NCBI GenBank assembly: GCA_003415625.1
Contig: PYIU01000003.1
Location: 7,068,001-7,132,000, forward strand
Direction of reading: 5' to 3'
Length of the DNA: 64,000 nucleotides
Origin: Aquanectria penicillioides
Lineage: Eukaryota; Ascomycota; Sordariomycetes; Hypocreales; Nectriaceae
The position numbers and the translations under genes are program-made. The notes beneath the pieces were generated by a model. That model did not search any database and had not been told where the DNA came from. It saw nothing but the letters and a program-made list of their open reading frames with translations. How positions within the stretch are numbered: position 1 is the first letter of the stretch; each line of letters opens with the position of its first letter. Shown here in pieces: positions 36,279 through 46,297 of this stretch.

Positions 36279-36625
36279 ATGGACGAAGGACTGACTGGAA
36301 CCCACTTTCAAGCCCAAACGCCCAGCAGCAGCGGCAGCACAACCCTGTCTCTCAAGTCAGAACAAGAGTGCCAGGAACTCCTACTGCGTGAGGTCTCTGC
36401 CCTTCCGGAGCGGGAGGCACCCAACCCTAGCCATGAATCCTCTCCTACAGACGGAAGGGTTCCATTTCCTTCCAGTAAGCTTGAAAAATTTATCCATGTT
36501 GAACATTAAGACGGATCACTGACTTCACCACAGAGGACTCATCACGTCAGGACGGAACGACAACCAACGTCTGGATTGCCAAGACAGTGAGAACTGCCAT
36601 GTCCGACATCATCACTGGATCATGA
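36279..36625 (+). CDS. Putative small two-exon gene, function unknown
   Basis: Exons 36279-36474 and 36534-36625 are joined by a 59-nt intron (GTAAGC...CACAG) into one frame of 95 residues: YMDEGLTGTHFQ, LSLKSEQECQELLLREV, then KDSSRQDGTTTNVWIAK and a C-terminal MSDIITGS. The frame is also open upstream to about 36195, and a good acceptor (CGCCAG) at 36245 suggests an earlier exon. A second ATG at 36089 opens a Lys/Ser-rich frame that ends at a perfect GTAAGT donor (36183), but joining it to that acceptor gives an immediate stop, so the 5' structure is unresolved. Evidence is splice continuity, acceptable codon use and an upstream TATA box. No domain is recognised. Confidence 0.45.
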
Positions 36626-39107
36626 TGAGACCCACCGGCGTCATGCATGCACCAAGCCGAGCCCGTTGACGGGAGAAAACGGACAGGAGGCATCATTCAT
36701 TCCCAGGCGGAGGTGCCTGCACGACAATAAAGGGTGCGATTGTGGCCACCCTTGACTTGTGCGAGCGACGACCAAGAGAGAGTCGAAACTGGGGCTAAAC
36801 GCAAAGTCGAGCCTCTGGCGTCGAAATTGTCGCTTATATGCGGCCTCTTGGCTGACGATCGCGTGGCTGCAGGCTATGATCAGGATATACTGGCATGCCT
36901 GCAGCTGAGACTACACTGTAATACCATCATGGATATACTCGAGGTCGGGTTTCGATAAAGGTATCGCTTGGCTCATGGAGCCCAAAGGGAAAAAAATCTC
37001 CTCATTAGATTTGCATCAGGACCATGCCTGGGATGCTCGGTTACGCGAAACGACAGGACCAAAAGGGTTATAGAGATGGCCGAACTCCGAACCCGGCTTG
37101 CCAATGGGACGGCTAACAATGGGCATCGGGCTACGCGTTGCGGGCCGAGGCTTTTGTTGCTGGCCGGGGCCCGGGGGTGCGACCCATCGGGGAATTAATA
37201 GTGGCAGAGAAGGAGATGGAGAGAGGAAAAGGGGAAAAGAAACATGTTTCAGATATGGGCGTTGAAGCATTTGATCCAACTCACCTCGGCGTCGGTCGTT
37301 AAATTTGCCTGCGAGATGTATCGGGCAAACTTTGTACTACTAGCTTACTACTTACACTAGAATCTCCAGAAATCATATTGGTCATGTTATTAGTTCATGC
37401 TATCGCCTGCCGCAGGTGTGCACACCACGTTCTTGCTCTGTCCCCACGCTGCAGTGGTAAGACGAGTCCATGTGACATTTAATAGCTGTATGGATGTTCA
37501 GCCCAGACTTGGGCTGAGAGCCCAAGACGGCGGGATTTTGACAATGGGTGGGCGCCGTTGCCGCCACTCACCGACAACTTGATTGAATTGGTGGTCCGCC
37601 ACCAACGAGTAGAGTGGGTGCGAGGGTACTGCATCCGTTGTAGCACAAGTTGAGCACGGAGAGAAAAAAAAGGTACTGCAACCGGTACGTTATAACTAGT
37701 AGCCTGGATGTTTATGGAGCACTGGTAAGGTAGTCTTTCCTGTTCGTCTGATAACCGTTGAGGTTTTCGTAAAGGACCCCAAAAAGGAACTTGACCCGCG
37801 AATTCTCTGGGGCTCAATTTCCCCGAGTCAACGGCCGTCGGTACGTAATAATCACACGTCCGCGTAGAGGGCTCCACAGCGCGTCTCACCTCTCCTCAAA
37901 GAGGGTCACAAAGCCCGGCTCCCTGCCCAACTCGAGGACCGCCGACGGCCGTAGAGAAACCGAGGACCACACTTGCACAAACAAGAGGATCCAGAGCGGC
38001 GGCATCGAGGGAACACCAGAGTGGGAGAGGCGGCGCTCTGCAGCTGGAGCTGGAGCTTGGGCCACTCCACCGCGCCAACCCACTGAACAGCCAGCGAACC
38101 CATGGAAGCGAACCCCGCTGTGAAGAACGCCACTGGGCCACTAACAGATCGGCTGAGGCCCTCTCCCTGCCCACTAGCCACTGACTTTGCAGGGCAGCCC
38201 TTCAGCGGACGAAGCCGTCTTGCCCGTTGGGGCATAGCAGCGGTTCTTGGTTCCCGCGAGATATGCCCCCCTACCCAATAATCACACCAATAATGGTCTC
38301 GTTCGAGGCTAGATCTGCCGACTTTGCTTTTTTCAGCGGTCCACACTCAAGAAAGTGGCGGACGAAAAAAAAAAAGATTGGACGCAATGGAGATGATCAG
38401 AGTCAGGTTGGCTGTAGGCCGTTGACTACAGGACTCGTGTGCCATCCCACCTATTAATTACACCCATTCCCTCTTCTTCACTATCTGGTCGCTTTCTCTC
38501 TCGCCAGCTAGAAACCCTCGCCGCTTCCTGCTGCTGCTTCAAGTGACCCCGGCTTCTCGCCAAAGTTCCAGACCCTCTGTCGTAAAAGAGTGCACGCGCG
38601 CCGTATCGCATATCAACTGCAACAACCCCGCGCTCGCTCCTCGCTTCTCCTTCTCTCGCGAGAACCCTCACCCGGCTTCTCTGCCTTCTTACCATCTCAG
38701 CCCATGTCGACTTGCGCCAGATCGGTTCTCCTCCAGACCTTCTACTCCCGGGCGCATTGTTACATGTGCCCCCTTGGCCGATAAGCCTTCCAGCGAGCGA
38801 CTTTGAGTCTTTGCGCTTGCTGCTAACGTCTCCTGGACGTTACGAAAGACTTCACAGATTTCTGCCAGATCAATCGGCTTCCACGATCTGAATATACCCC
38901 GCCATTTGCATCCCTTTGCAAATTCCCCAAGCGAGAATCCCAATCTCGTCAATACTTGCGAAAGAACAGCACTAGGTATGCCGCCGTATAGCTCTTTGCA
39001 ACTCGATTGTGTTGTCGCAAGGGTCGTATTGCCCTGCAGCTCGATCGCGCCACTTACCAACAACATGTTGCTAACAACCCGCCAATATACAGACCCTTTA
39101 GTTGTGC
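36626..39107. other. Intergenic region and long leader of the SLC35F gene
   Basis: No supportable gene. It includes an A11 run at 38365-38375. The last 600 bases are CT-rich, with several small upstream ATGs and a possible leader intron ending ATACAG near 39090. They are the likely promoter and 5' leader of the downstream carrier gene. Confidence 0.45.
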
Positions 39108-40436
39108 ATGAACGAGCGATCAAGCCTCCTAAATCAACCATCGACTAGCATTGCAACACCGTCAAGCGCCTCGTCGCGAAACCAAACATCTTACGGTGCC
39201 GGTTCCAACTCCAACTCCAGCACAATGGCTGTCGAAGATACCAAGGGCTTCGAATCGCCCACTGCCAACGCCATCTCCAGGCAGGATATTCCTGCCAGCC
39301 ACCACGCCAATGACGCCCAGGAAGATGCCGCCGTCAGCCAGGGCCTGCACATTCTCCAGGCCAAGTCGGTCCACTGGTACGACTACTTGACGACTGCGGA
39401 CTTCTGGATCATTGTCCTCATCGGTCAAATTCTGTCGCTCTGCATTACGGGAACAAATACCTTCACCACCTTGCTCGCCATCAACGGTGCCAACATCCCT
39501 GCTTTCCAGACTGTCTTCAACTATATCCTCATGTTCATCATCTACACGCCCATCTTCCTCTACAAGGATGGCATGGCCACTTGGTGGAGGGTGGCGAAGA
39601 AGGATGGCTGGAAGTACCTCATCATGGCCTTCCTCGATGTTGAGGGCAACTACTTTACCGTCTTGGCCTACCGCTACACCAACGTCTTGTCTGCGCAGCT
39701 CATCAACTTCTGGTCTATTGTCTGCGTTGTCATCATCTCCTTCTTCCTCCTCAAGGTCCGCTACAAGGTTTTCCAGATCATCGGTATCTTGGTGTGCTGC
39801 GGTGGTATGGGTATTCTGCTGGCTTCCGATCACATTACCGGTTCCAATGGTGGCCCTGGTGTCAATCTGCTTAAGGGTGATCTCTTTGCTTTGCTTGGCG
39901 CTACTTTCTACGGTACTAGCAACGTCTTTGAGGAGTGGCTTGTCTCCAGGGCTCCCATCTACCAGGTCTTGTCCTTCATGGGTGGTTTTGGTATGATCAT
40001 CAACGGCATCCAGGCTGCCATCTTTGACCGCACCTCTTTCCAGGAGGCTGTCTGGACTAGCGAGATTGGCGGATGGATTGCCGGATACACAATCTGCCTC
40101 AACGTCTTCTATGCCCTTGCCCCTCTGATCTTGCGTATGGGCAGTGCTGCCTTCTTCGATATTTCCCTGCTCACGGCCAACTTCTGGGGTGTCATCATTG
40201 GTATCCGCGTCTTTGGCTACACCATTCACTACCTGTACCCCATCGCCTTCGTTCTCATCATCGTCGGCCTCATTGCCTACTTCCTTTCCGGTAGCATTCT
40301 GGGCGACTCTAAGAAGCCCTGGCTCGGCGATAACCAGGAGGACGGTGTTGCTGGCATTGGCACAGCCAAGCTCAAGGCTCTCAACGCTGCCCGGAAGGCT
40401 CAGCTCGAGGCCGAGAACGGTGCTATCCAGTCTTAA
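39108..40436 (+). CDS. SLC35F-family drug/metabolite-type solute carrier
   Basis: A single exon of 442 residues, starting at the first ATG in frame (MNERSSLLNQPS); an internal Met at residue 40 (MAVEDTKGF) is an alternative. A disordered N-terminal tail of about 95 residues precedes ten hydrophobic segments, from FWIIVLIGQILSLCITGTN to LYPIAFVLIIVGLIAYFLSG. The characteristic block FLDVEGNYFTVLAYRYTNV with SAQLINFW, and GATFYGTSNVFEEWLV, identify the SLC35F1/F2/F6-type clade of the DMT superfamily. In fungi these proteins are uncharacterised membrane carriers; the substrate is unknown. The acidic/basic C-terminal tail is cytosolic. Codon use is strongly C-ending, which suggests good expression. 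Confidence 0.88.
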   Translation: MNERSSLLNQPSTSIATPSSASSRNQTSYGAGSNSNSSTMAVEDTKGFESPTANAISRQDIPASHHANDAQEDAAVSQGLHILQAKSVHWYDYLTTADFWIIVLIGQILSLCITGTNTFTTLLAINGANIPAFQTVFNYILMFIIYTPIFLYKDGMATWWRVAKKDGWKYLIMAFLDVEGNYFTVLAYRYTNVLSAQLINFWSIVCVVIISFFLLKVRYKVFQIIGILVCCGGMGILLASDHITGSNGGPGVNLLKGDLFALLGATFYGTSNVFEEWLVSRAPIYQVLSFMGGFGMIINGIQAAIFDRTSFQEAVWTSEIGGWIAGYTICLNVFYALAPLILRMGSAAFFDISLLTANFWGVIIGIRVFGYTIHYLYPIAFVLIIVGLIAYFLSGSILGDSKKPWLGDNQEDGVAGIGTAKLKALNAARKAQLEAENGAIQS

Positions 40437-40751
40437 CGGGTTCGGTAAACACTTCGTATGTCAATAGGAATAGGAAATATATGTTGATATCACCAGAGTC
40501 GGGACTTTCGGATTGGTGTGACAGGCTAACCTTGCAGGCTACCATGGTTGACCAGTTGTCAGCCTCGGTTTGGATATAGTCAAGATTAGAGGAGTCTCAT
40601 AGGGTTTCGGGAAACGGAAAGCTAGAGCGCCTTTAGTCTAAGTAGAATATCCAACTAAAGCACTGCTTACTCCGCTAAACTTGATTGAATCTCGCATTGT
40701 GGCCACCGGGTTTCCTTATCATGCTTCCAAGAAGCTTCGGTCGCACCCAGA

Positions 40752-40843
40752 GCCCGGGTAGCTCAATTGGTCAGAGCGTGCGGCTTTTATGACAACAAGT
40801 CAAGCCTACCGCAAGGCTGGGGGTTCGAGACCCCCTTCGGGCG
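40752..40843 (+). tRNA. tRNA-Lys(TTT) with 18-nt intron
   Basis: The acceptor stem GCCCGGG pairs with TTCGGGC (40836-40842, with two G-U pairs); discriminator G at 40843. The D arm is GCTC/GAGC; the T arm is GGGGG-TTCGAGA-CCCCC. The anticodon stem TGCGG/CCGCA encloses CT-TTT-A and an intron at 40790-40807 in the canonical position after base 37. Anticodon TTT is at 40786-40788. Intron-bearing tRNA-Lys(UUU) genes are known in yeasts. Confidence 0.9.
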
Positions 40844-40851
40844 CGTTCATC

Positions 40852-40864
40852 TTTTTGCATTTTT
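40852..40864 (+). terminator. Pol III terminator of the tRNA-Lys gene
   Basis: Two T5 tracts (40852-40856 and 40860-40864) follow the mature tRNA end by 8 and 16 bases, as expected for RNA polymerase III termination. Confidence 0.7.
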
Positions 40865-41414
40865 GGGCATTGATGGGGTGGAGGGACGATTGCAATGTTT
40901 AGGCAGCTAGATGGAGATGGTCTGTTTTTGGTTAGTTGGTGGAGCTGGAGACTCATAGCTAACTAAGCCCTGTGACGGATTCTCGTGTTCTCAGTCCCCA
41001 TACATAACGAGATTATATGGGTCACGGCAAGTCAAAGAAGGCATCCAGCTCTCTCAAGAATCTTGGTTGATTGTACAATTTTTGCAATAAACTTTGTCTT
41101 GCTATTTGTGAAGTATTTCTGCCTCGCCATTCATGTTTGTCAGCGTTGTCATCATCACTGCCTCGGCATCCAGTGCTCCTCCCATTTTGCGGGGTTGACC
41201 AAGCCCGACTCCCAAGATCAACATAATTATCCCCATCACAAATATGTAGCAGGATAATAACTCCTAGTACTCTTCAGAGGATCCCATTTATAATACCACT
41301 CATTGCCACAGCAAATTATAAAGGGCCTAATGCTTCAGGCATGAGGCATTGTTATTCACCGAGCTGGGTTGATCGAGGACTCCTGAATTCGTATTTTGGC
41401 TACTTTCCAACCTG
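40865..41414. other. Intergenic, start of AT-rich accessory stretch
   Basis: About 0.55 kb with no recognisable gene. From here to about 57 kb the sequence is visibly more AT-rich than the left part. Confidence 0.4.
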
Positions 41415-41687
41415 TCAGTTCTCAAGTAAGCTCGCAACAATAGCAGTACGTTGGGCACTCTCTTCGCCGTAGATTTCGTCTCCGAATGCGCCGCTCAGAC
41501 TCTCAATCGTTTGCTGATTCGTCTCCGGCACAAAGCAGTAGACCCAGATCAAAGCCATGAAAGATGTCGCAGAATAGAGTGCCAATGAGCTATAGGGCGC
41601 TGCCTGCACAATTGCCGGAACAAATAGTCCAATAATAAAACTGTTAAGCCAATTCGAAGCAGTGCTTAATGCAACATGGCCTATATA
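41415..41687 (-). pseudogene. C-terminal remnant of an MFS sugar transporter
   Basis: About 90 residues match the end of sugar-porter family carriers: GHVALSTASNWLNSFIIG corresponds to the loop and helix 10 region, ALIWVYCFVPETNQQTIES to the last helix and the PETK/N-type motif, followed by a short tail. The first nine to ten membrane helices are missing. It follows directly, in another frame, a piece of an SMP-30 gene. The two are joined at about 41688, which looks like a deletion fusing two neighbouring genes. Confidence 0.75.
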
Positions 41688-42104
41688 AGTCATCGGTATC
41701 AGCAGTAGTGATCACCAAGTGATCCAGATCCGGCCCGGCCCATGCTCCATGTGTTACCCGCCATGGCTTCAGGTTCCATCGCCTGAGGAACTGGCCGTTC
41801 TGATCAAATTTAAGGACCCCTTGCATTCCCATAAAAATGTATACACACCATCCTTGGAATCCAGCAGAATACCGTCTAGTTCCCCCTCTTGAAAGGTCTA
41901 TGAAAACCCGTTTGTTGGAAATTTTCCCAAGTTCGGCATCGTAATCCCAAGCCCAAATGATCTAAATGCATGTCAACTCGTCAATTCATGTACTCTTGGT
42001 GTCCAAAGTAAACGACTGTTTATGGGAATCAATGAAAAGAATTTTACGAATATCTGATGTCCACCCTATCCCGTTCCCGCAAATTATCGCAAATGACCCA
42101 TTGA
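41688..42104 (-). pseudogene. SMP-30/gluconolactonase-like remnant
   Basis: Beta-propeller motifs of the SMP-30/gluconolactonase/LRE family are readable in order but in more than one frame: GNGIGWTSDIRKILFIDS (about 42080-42030), WAWDYDAELGKISNKRVFID (about 41945), ELDGILLDSKDGVY, then GVLKFDQNGQFLRRW and GPDLDHLVITTADTDD. The frame changes at a G5 run near 41890 and again before GMQGVLK. An in-frame stop follows IDSHKQSF, where an intron may have been. The N-terminal part is missing and the C-terminus is cut off by the transporter piece. When intact, such enzymes hydrolyse sugar lactones, and neighbouring sugar transporters are common in fungal sugar-acid gene pairs. Confidence 0.75.
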
Positions 42105-42526
42105 CCCCGGCCTAACTGGATGAATGAGCGAGGGCACCTCAGCTGTATCCAGAGAGTTAAGGGGAGGGGAAAACGCACCCACCCCTACTTGAGAAAGATG
42201 ATGGCAAAACATTATAGATGAAAACCTAGTAAATAAACAATAAAAAGATGAAATAAAAATCAAGAAGAAATCATTGCACTTTACGTGGTATCTTTGAATG
42301 GCGATTTAACATATATACTCATCAAAGAATCAAAATAACTCATGTCTATCCATGGATTGAATTTATTCTATTCGCGATTCTCGAATGTGATCCCCAATCA
42401 CCTATTAAAACCTCCGTTTGGATAGAACGAATATTGTTTGGCTGAATAGTGCCGGATAGAATGGACTAATCCCAACAGCAAAACTCAGTCTCTGGAAGAT
42501 GGTAATCCAGGATACCCGGGTCAATC
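42105..42526. other. AT-rich gap between two pseudogenes
   Basis: AT-rich sequence with no gene. It may contain the eroded start of the SMP-30 gene, but no propeller motif is readable upstream of 42104. Confidence 0.4.
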
Positions 42527-43196
42527 CTACGGCCAAAATGCCTGCTTCTTCCACTTTTTATCTTCCAGCACATATTGCAGTCTTCGGTGAAGACGGTCTT
42601 TTGAACCCTGCCAAAATTCGACACATGATAGATAGGGTGAAGGCGTAAACCTTCCAACCCAACTAGACCTTCTTTAGATCATTTTCCGAGACATCCTCCA
42701 CTTCTGAAAGACGATTGGCCAGGTCACTTGGCGCTTTCAGCACCTGGCTTTGCTTAGAAGCTATGGCTGCGACCTTAGATCCCCATGGGCGGGCAGCAAA
42801 ATCTTGGATGCATTCTGCTTCTGGTAAGATAGTCGCTCCCCCGCGGATACGAACCTGACGAGCTTGTTCATGCCAATAGAAGGCCAAGGCAACGTGAGGG
42901 TTGGCCTCAATTCGGTATCCCTCGGGGCCATCAGCTTTGATAGCAATGCGCCAACCACAGTGGTCAACATTCTTCAATCTCAGAACACATGCATCTGGCC
43001 AGGCTTTATCATCAACAGTCGAAATAGTCATAGCATAGGGCTCTTTAACCCCGTCAAGGACTGCATTTTCAAGCCACAGCTTGAATGCCTGACATGGATT
43101 GTCTGGAAATGCATGGAAATCGAACGCTCCAGATGCACCTGTAGGTACCTTGAGGCCGCGAAGTTGCGATTTTAGAGAATCTTTTGTGTATGCCAT
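42527..43196 (-). pseudogene. Pyridoxamine-phosphate-oxidase-like (FMN split-barrel) pseudogene
   Basis: The open part (43196-42663, 177 residues) has an ATG and typical PNPOx features: AMTISTVDDKAWPDACVLRL, GYRIEANPHVALAFYWHE, then QVRIRGGATILPE and ASKQSQVL. It is interrupted by TAG at 42663-42665, where the C-terminal domain begins. Beyond the stop the conserved end is still readable but in shifted frames: LGWKVYA, then LHPIY, then EFWQGSKDRLHRRLQYVLE with KKQAFWP and its own stop at 42527. That needs one nonsense change, one missing base and a few extra bases. The FMN/PLP-binding C-terminus is therefore lost. An intact gene would encode a vitamin B6 salvage or related flavin enzyme. A short truncated product is possible. 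Confidence 0.8.
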
Positions 43197-43721
43197 GACG
43201 ATGTGAAGGCTAAGCTTTTCGTCCTCGTTGCTTGAGCACCAAATTATAGCCGAGTTTTGTAGATTTGTTCAATAGATAAATCATATATTGAAAAGAATTT
43301 GATAGTTATGACAGCCTTCTGCACTGAAAATTCCCAATAACGGGAGACCTGTTTGCGGATTCGATGAATTTCCAGGTTTAGGTATCGAGGCTCCTCCTTT
43401 GTTCGGTCCATGGATGGACTGTATCTAAACATACTCCAATAAAAAGGCCCCAGCCATCAATCTACGTATTCTGTAAAAGGGGGCTGATTTAGTATCTCAT
43501 TCATGCTATCATAAACTAGAAAGTTGCTGTAAAGGGGCTCATTATGATCGAAAAAGTGGCTAATCAACCTGGGGTTGGGTATTTACGAGTAAATATGAAG
43601 AGAAAATTGTAAAATTCAATGGGCTAGCTTTTCAACTCGTTAAACTATTGGGGTATCATGAAAGAAAGAAATAACCTAGTCGGATAAAATTAACACATTA
43701 TAAATATACAGTGATTGAATC
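43197..43721. other. AT-rich intergenic region
   Basis: AT-rich, with many in-frame stops on both strands. No gene was recognised. Confidence 0.5.
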
Positions 43722-45608
43722 TTAGTTGATCGTTTTAAATGTATCAATGACCGAACTCCAATAACTTGGCTCCTCGAGATGGACTGTCCTTGGATCAAGG
43801 CTAGGTGGTGCAGTAGATGTTAAAGTTCTGATGGAAGGGGCTTCGGATATTGTGGAGGCCGACCCAATGGAAGTGGTGACGTAGGATGGTGGTGCAGGGT
43901 TCTGGTAATTGTACATGGCCTCGAATCGTTCTCTGAACATTATAGCTTCTGATAAATTGTTAGAAAGAATGACATATAAATTCGAAATGACTTCCCAACC
44001 TTCTGGGGTTTCAAATTTTATGTGCATACGCTTCGAGTTCGAAGTTGATGGAATTATGTCTACAGCGTTAGACTCTGTGCGTTTCCCAACCCCGAGAGAG
44101 GCCGGGACCAGCAAACTTTTATAGATCGATGGAGTGTATTCATGTCAATTTCTTCGTGATGTGCCGGATGGTGAGTATCGACAGATGTCATCAAAAAGGT
44201 CATAGTGTTGAGATGAGCCCTATTTGACTGTGTTCGACGCCAGAACCGTATCATTTGCCTTCGGGAGACTACTCGACTGCCAATTTTAATTTCTACCGCC
44301 TCGAAGGCTCCGCAAAAGTCTCTTTCTCTTAGGATCGTCTGGAACTTTTCGCATGCGTCATGGTCTTCAAACTTGTATTTCGGATCAATCCGGTAAATGT
44401 GGTAGCCCTCGGAATCGACCACAGTTATGGCATGAGACTTTAAGAACGAAACACGGTTCGAGGTTTTGTCGCGGGTCCAGGGAATAGATCCGTAAGGAAC
44501 TAGAAGGTATGAGTGATCGGCCAAATCTTGAAAATGGCGAGGTAGGTGGGTACCAATATGGGTAACATGTATTGTCGCATCGTGGTTCTGATATTGGAGA
44601 ATGCGGGATTCGTCATCGCGGGCCATAATATGAAGCCTTTCAAGTCGCAATTTTCGATGTTGCTTTGGGGCGCTCTCTAAATATCTAACAGGAAATCAAC
44701 GATTTGATACTGCTAGCTGTGTTGGTGACGTACAGAGTGGTCGGGGCCGGTTCAAACTTTAAACTCGACCGACCTGGTTGAAGCCAAACGTCAACACTTT
44801 ATTTAGTCTCTCGCGGTGAAAGATGATAATATCAGATGGCGATCGTACGTTGTCGGACTGGGACTGGATCTTGTTCAAAGTCCCCTTCGTCGAGAAGCCC
44901 TAGCTCAACCCAACATGTTTGTAGCTCGTTGTCAATTCTGCGTAGTATTCGCTCGGTCTCTTCTTTCTGCTCGGCGGTCCTAAGCTCTTTAAGCCCCTCT
45001 GATATGGTTTGTAACTGCACCAATGAAACTAAGTGGCTGCCAAGGTCCGAGTTCGAAGCTAACGTGGAATCATCCCGCCCGTCTAGTGGTGGTGGATCGT
45101 TGGTCGCATTCCTTGCACTAGTTGATTGACGTAAAATTAACACCGGGAGTTGATAATGACGATAATAATACAAAACGAGATACAGGAAGGATAGTAGTTA
45201 CCTTAACGATCGTAGCCAAGTTGGAACCAAAATCTGCGAGTAATGTCCGTCTATCCGGGACTTATACTTTACTAGTCTCTGGTTGTTTCGAAGGGTCCAA
45301 ACGCCGCGAATGACGCTGGTGACGACATTCTGGTTCTGGCGGTTGACTTGTTGCTGGAGAAGGTCTTTGCATAAAGTAAGAGTTTCTTCTATTTCCTGGA
45401 CGTCGTTGATATCGATAAAACCGGGGTTTGGTACGTCGCCCTGGAGGAACTCGAAATGGCGCTGGAGGCGGATGACGGCTTGGCGAAAGTCGCGGATTTC
45501 CTGTGGCGCATTTTGGAGTCGGTCAAAGCTCTCGATAACAGAATCAGCGAGCTCGACGACCTGTATAATGAGCGATACTATCGCTATGATGCCCGATGCT
45601 GCTTCCAT
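43722..45608 (-). CDS. Helo-like (fungal STAND N-terminal) domain protein without a NACHT module; apparent frameshift
   Basis: Four exons: 45608-45202, 45117-44849, 44773-44734 and 44684-43722. The introns are 84, 75 and 49 nt (GTAACT...CTAG, GTACGA...CCAG, GTACGT...TTAG). The N-terminus (IIAIVSLIIQVVELADSV, FDRLQNAPQEIRDFRQAV, IEETLTLCKDLLQQ) matches the Helo-like N-terminal domain of fungal NLR/STAND proteins. A linker rich in charged residues and a coiled coil (ELRTAEQKEETERILRRID) follow. The C-terminal 300 residues are unfamiliar, with two beta-rich blocks (YHIYRIDPKYKF...FCGAFEAVEI and KRMHIKFETPEGWEV) that could be PH-like; no P-loop is present. The frame shifts near 44117 (A4 run on the coding strand) or 44090 (G4 run). 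One extra base yields 559 residues. It could be a cell-death or incompatibility executor, but that is inference. Confidence 0.72.
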
Positions 45609-46297
45609 GTTTTGCGCAAGAGCAACAGCATGCCGCAAGGCGGGCGTGGGTCTCGGCGACGGGCTCCGGGAACAAGGACGAGGATCGCAGCGAAGGATCG
45701 ATTGCAGAATGCACAATCTTGTCTAAAGAGTCAGGTCAGGTTTCAACCGTTGACCTGGGCGATACGACGCGGCCAGGACTGGCTAGGACTGGCCTGGAGT
45801 GGCCTGGAACTGCCTCGCACTCATTTCCGTATCTGCTGCAATGTGATTCAATAGTTCCCGCTGAAATAGGCAATGTGCCGCCTGCGCGGCTGAATGAACG
45901 TGGAGGTTAGACAAATAAAGTTGATTATCCCTGTCACGGGGGTGAACTCCCTTGTGTGATTCGAGGACGAGAAGTCTGGGGCAGGGCATTTTGCAGGGCA
46001 AAACGGGGCGAAACGGTAAGGCTGTGGAATGATGCTTGCTTGTGGCTCGAGCTGTCAGGCAGTGAGGCAGCCCAGCTAGCAGCAGCCCAGCAAGCAGCAG
46101 CCCAGCAAGTAGCAGCCCAGCAGCAGCCTAGCAGCAGACCACCAACAAGCTAGGCGGGCGGCCCGGCGCACCCGCTGAAGCTGAGCAACGGGGGAGCCAT
46201 CCTGCTATATACGCCTCGCTGCACGCGCGTAACTGCGCTGTCGGCTCTGCTTGCTTCAGGCAAAACTCGTTCTTTTCCTCGCAGCCAAAGCTTCACC
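45609..46297. other. Divergent promoter region with CAGCC repeat
   Basis: These 0.7 kb lie between the divergent Helo-like gene and the phosphate-transporter-like gene. The region carries an imperfect tandem repeat at 46067-46140. A TATA-like CTATATACG is present near 46203, upstream of the ATG at 46298. Confidence 0.5.
46067..46140. repeat. Imperfect AGCAGCCCAGCAAGC tandem repeat
   Basis: About five degenerate copies of a 14-15 nt unit containing AGCAGCCCAGC, located 160-230 bases upstream of the transporter start codon. The composition differs from the AT-rich surroundings. Confidence 0.8.
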
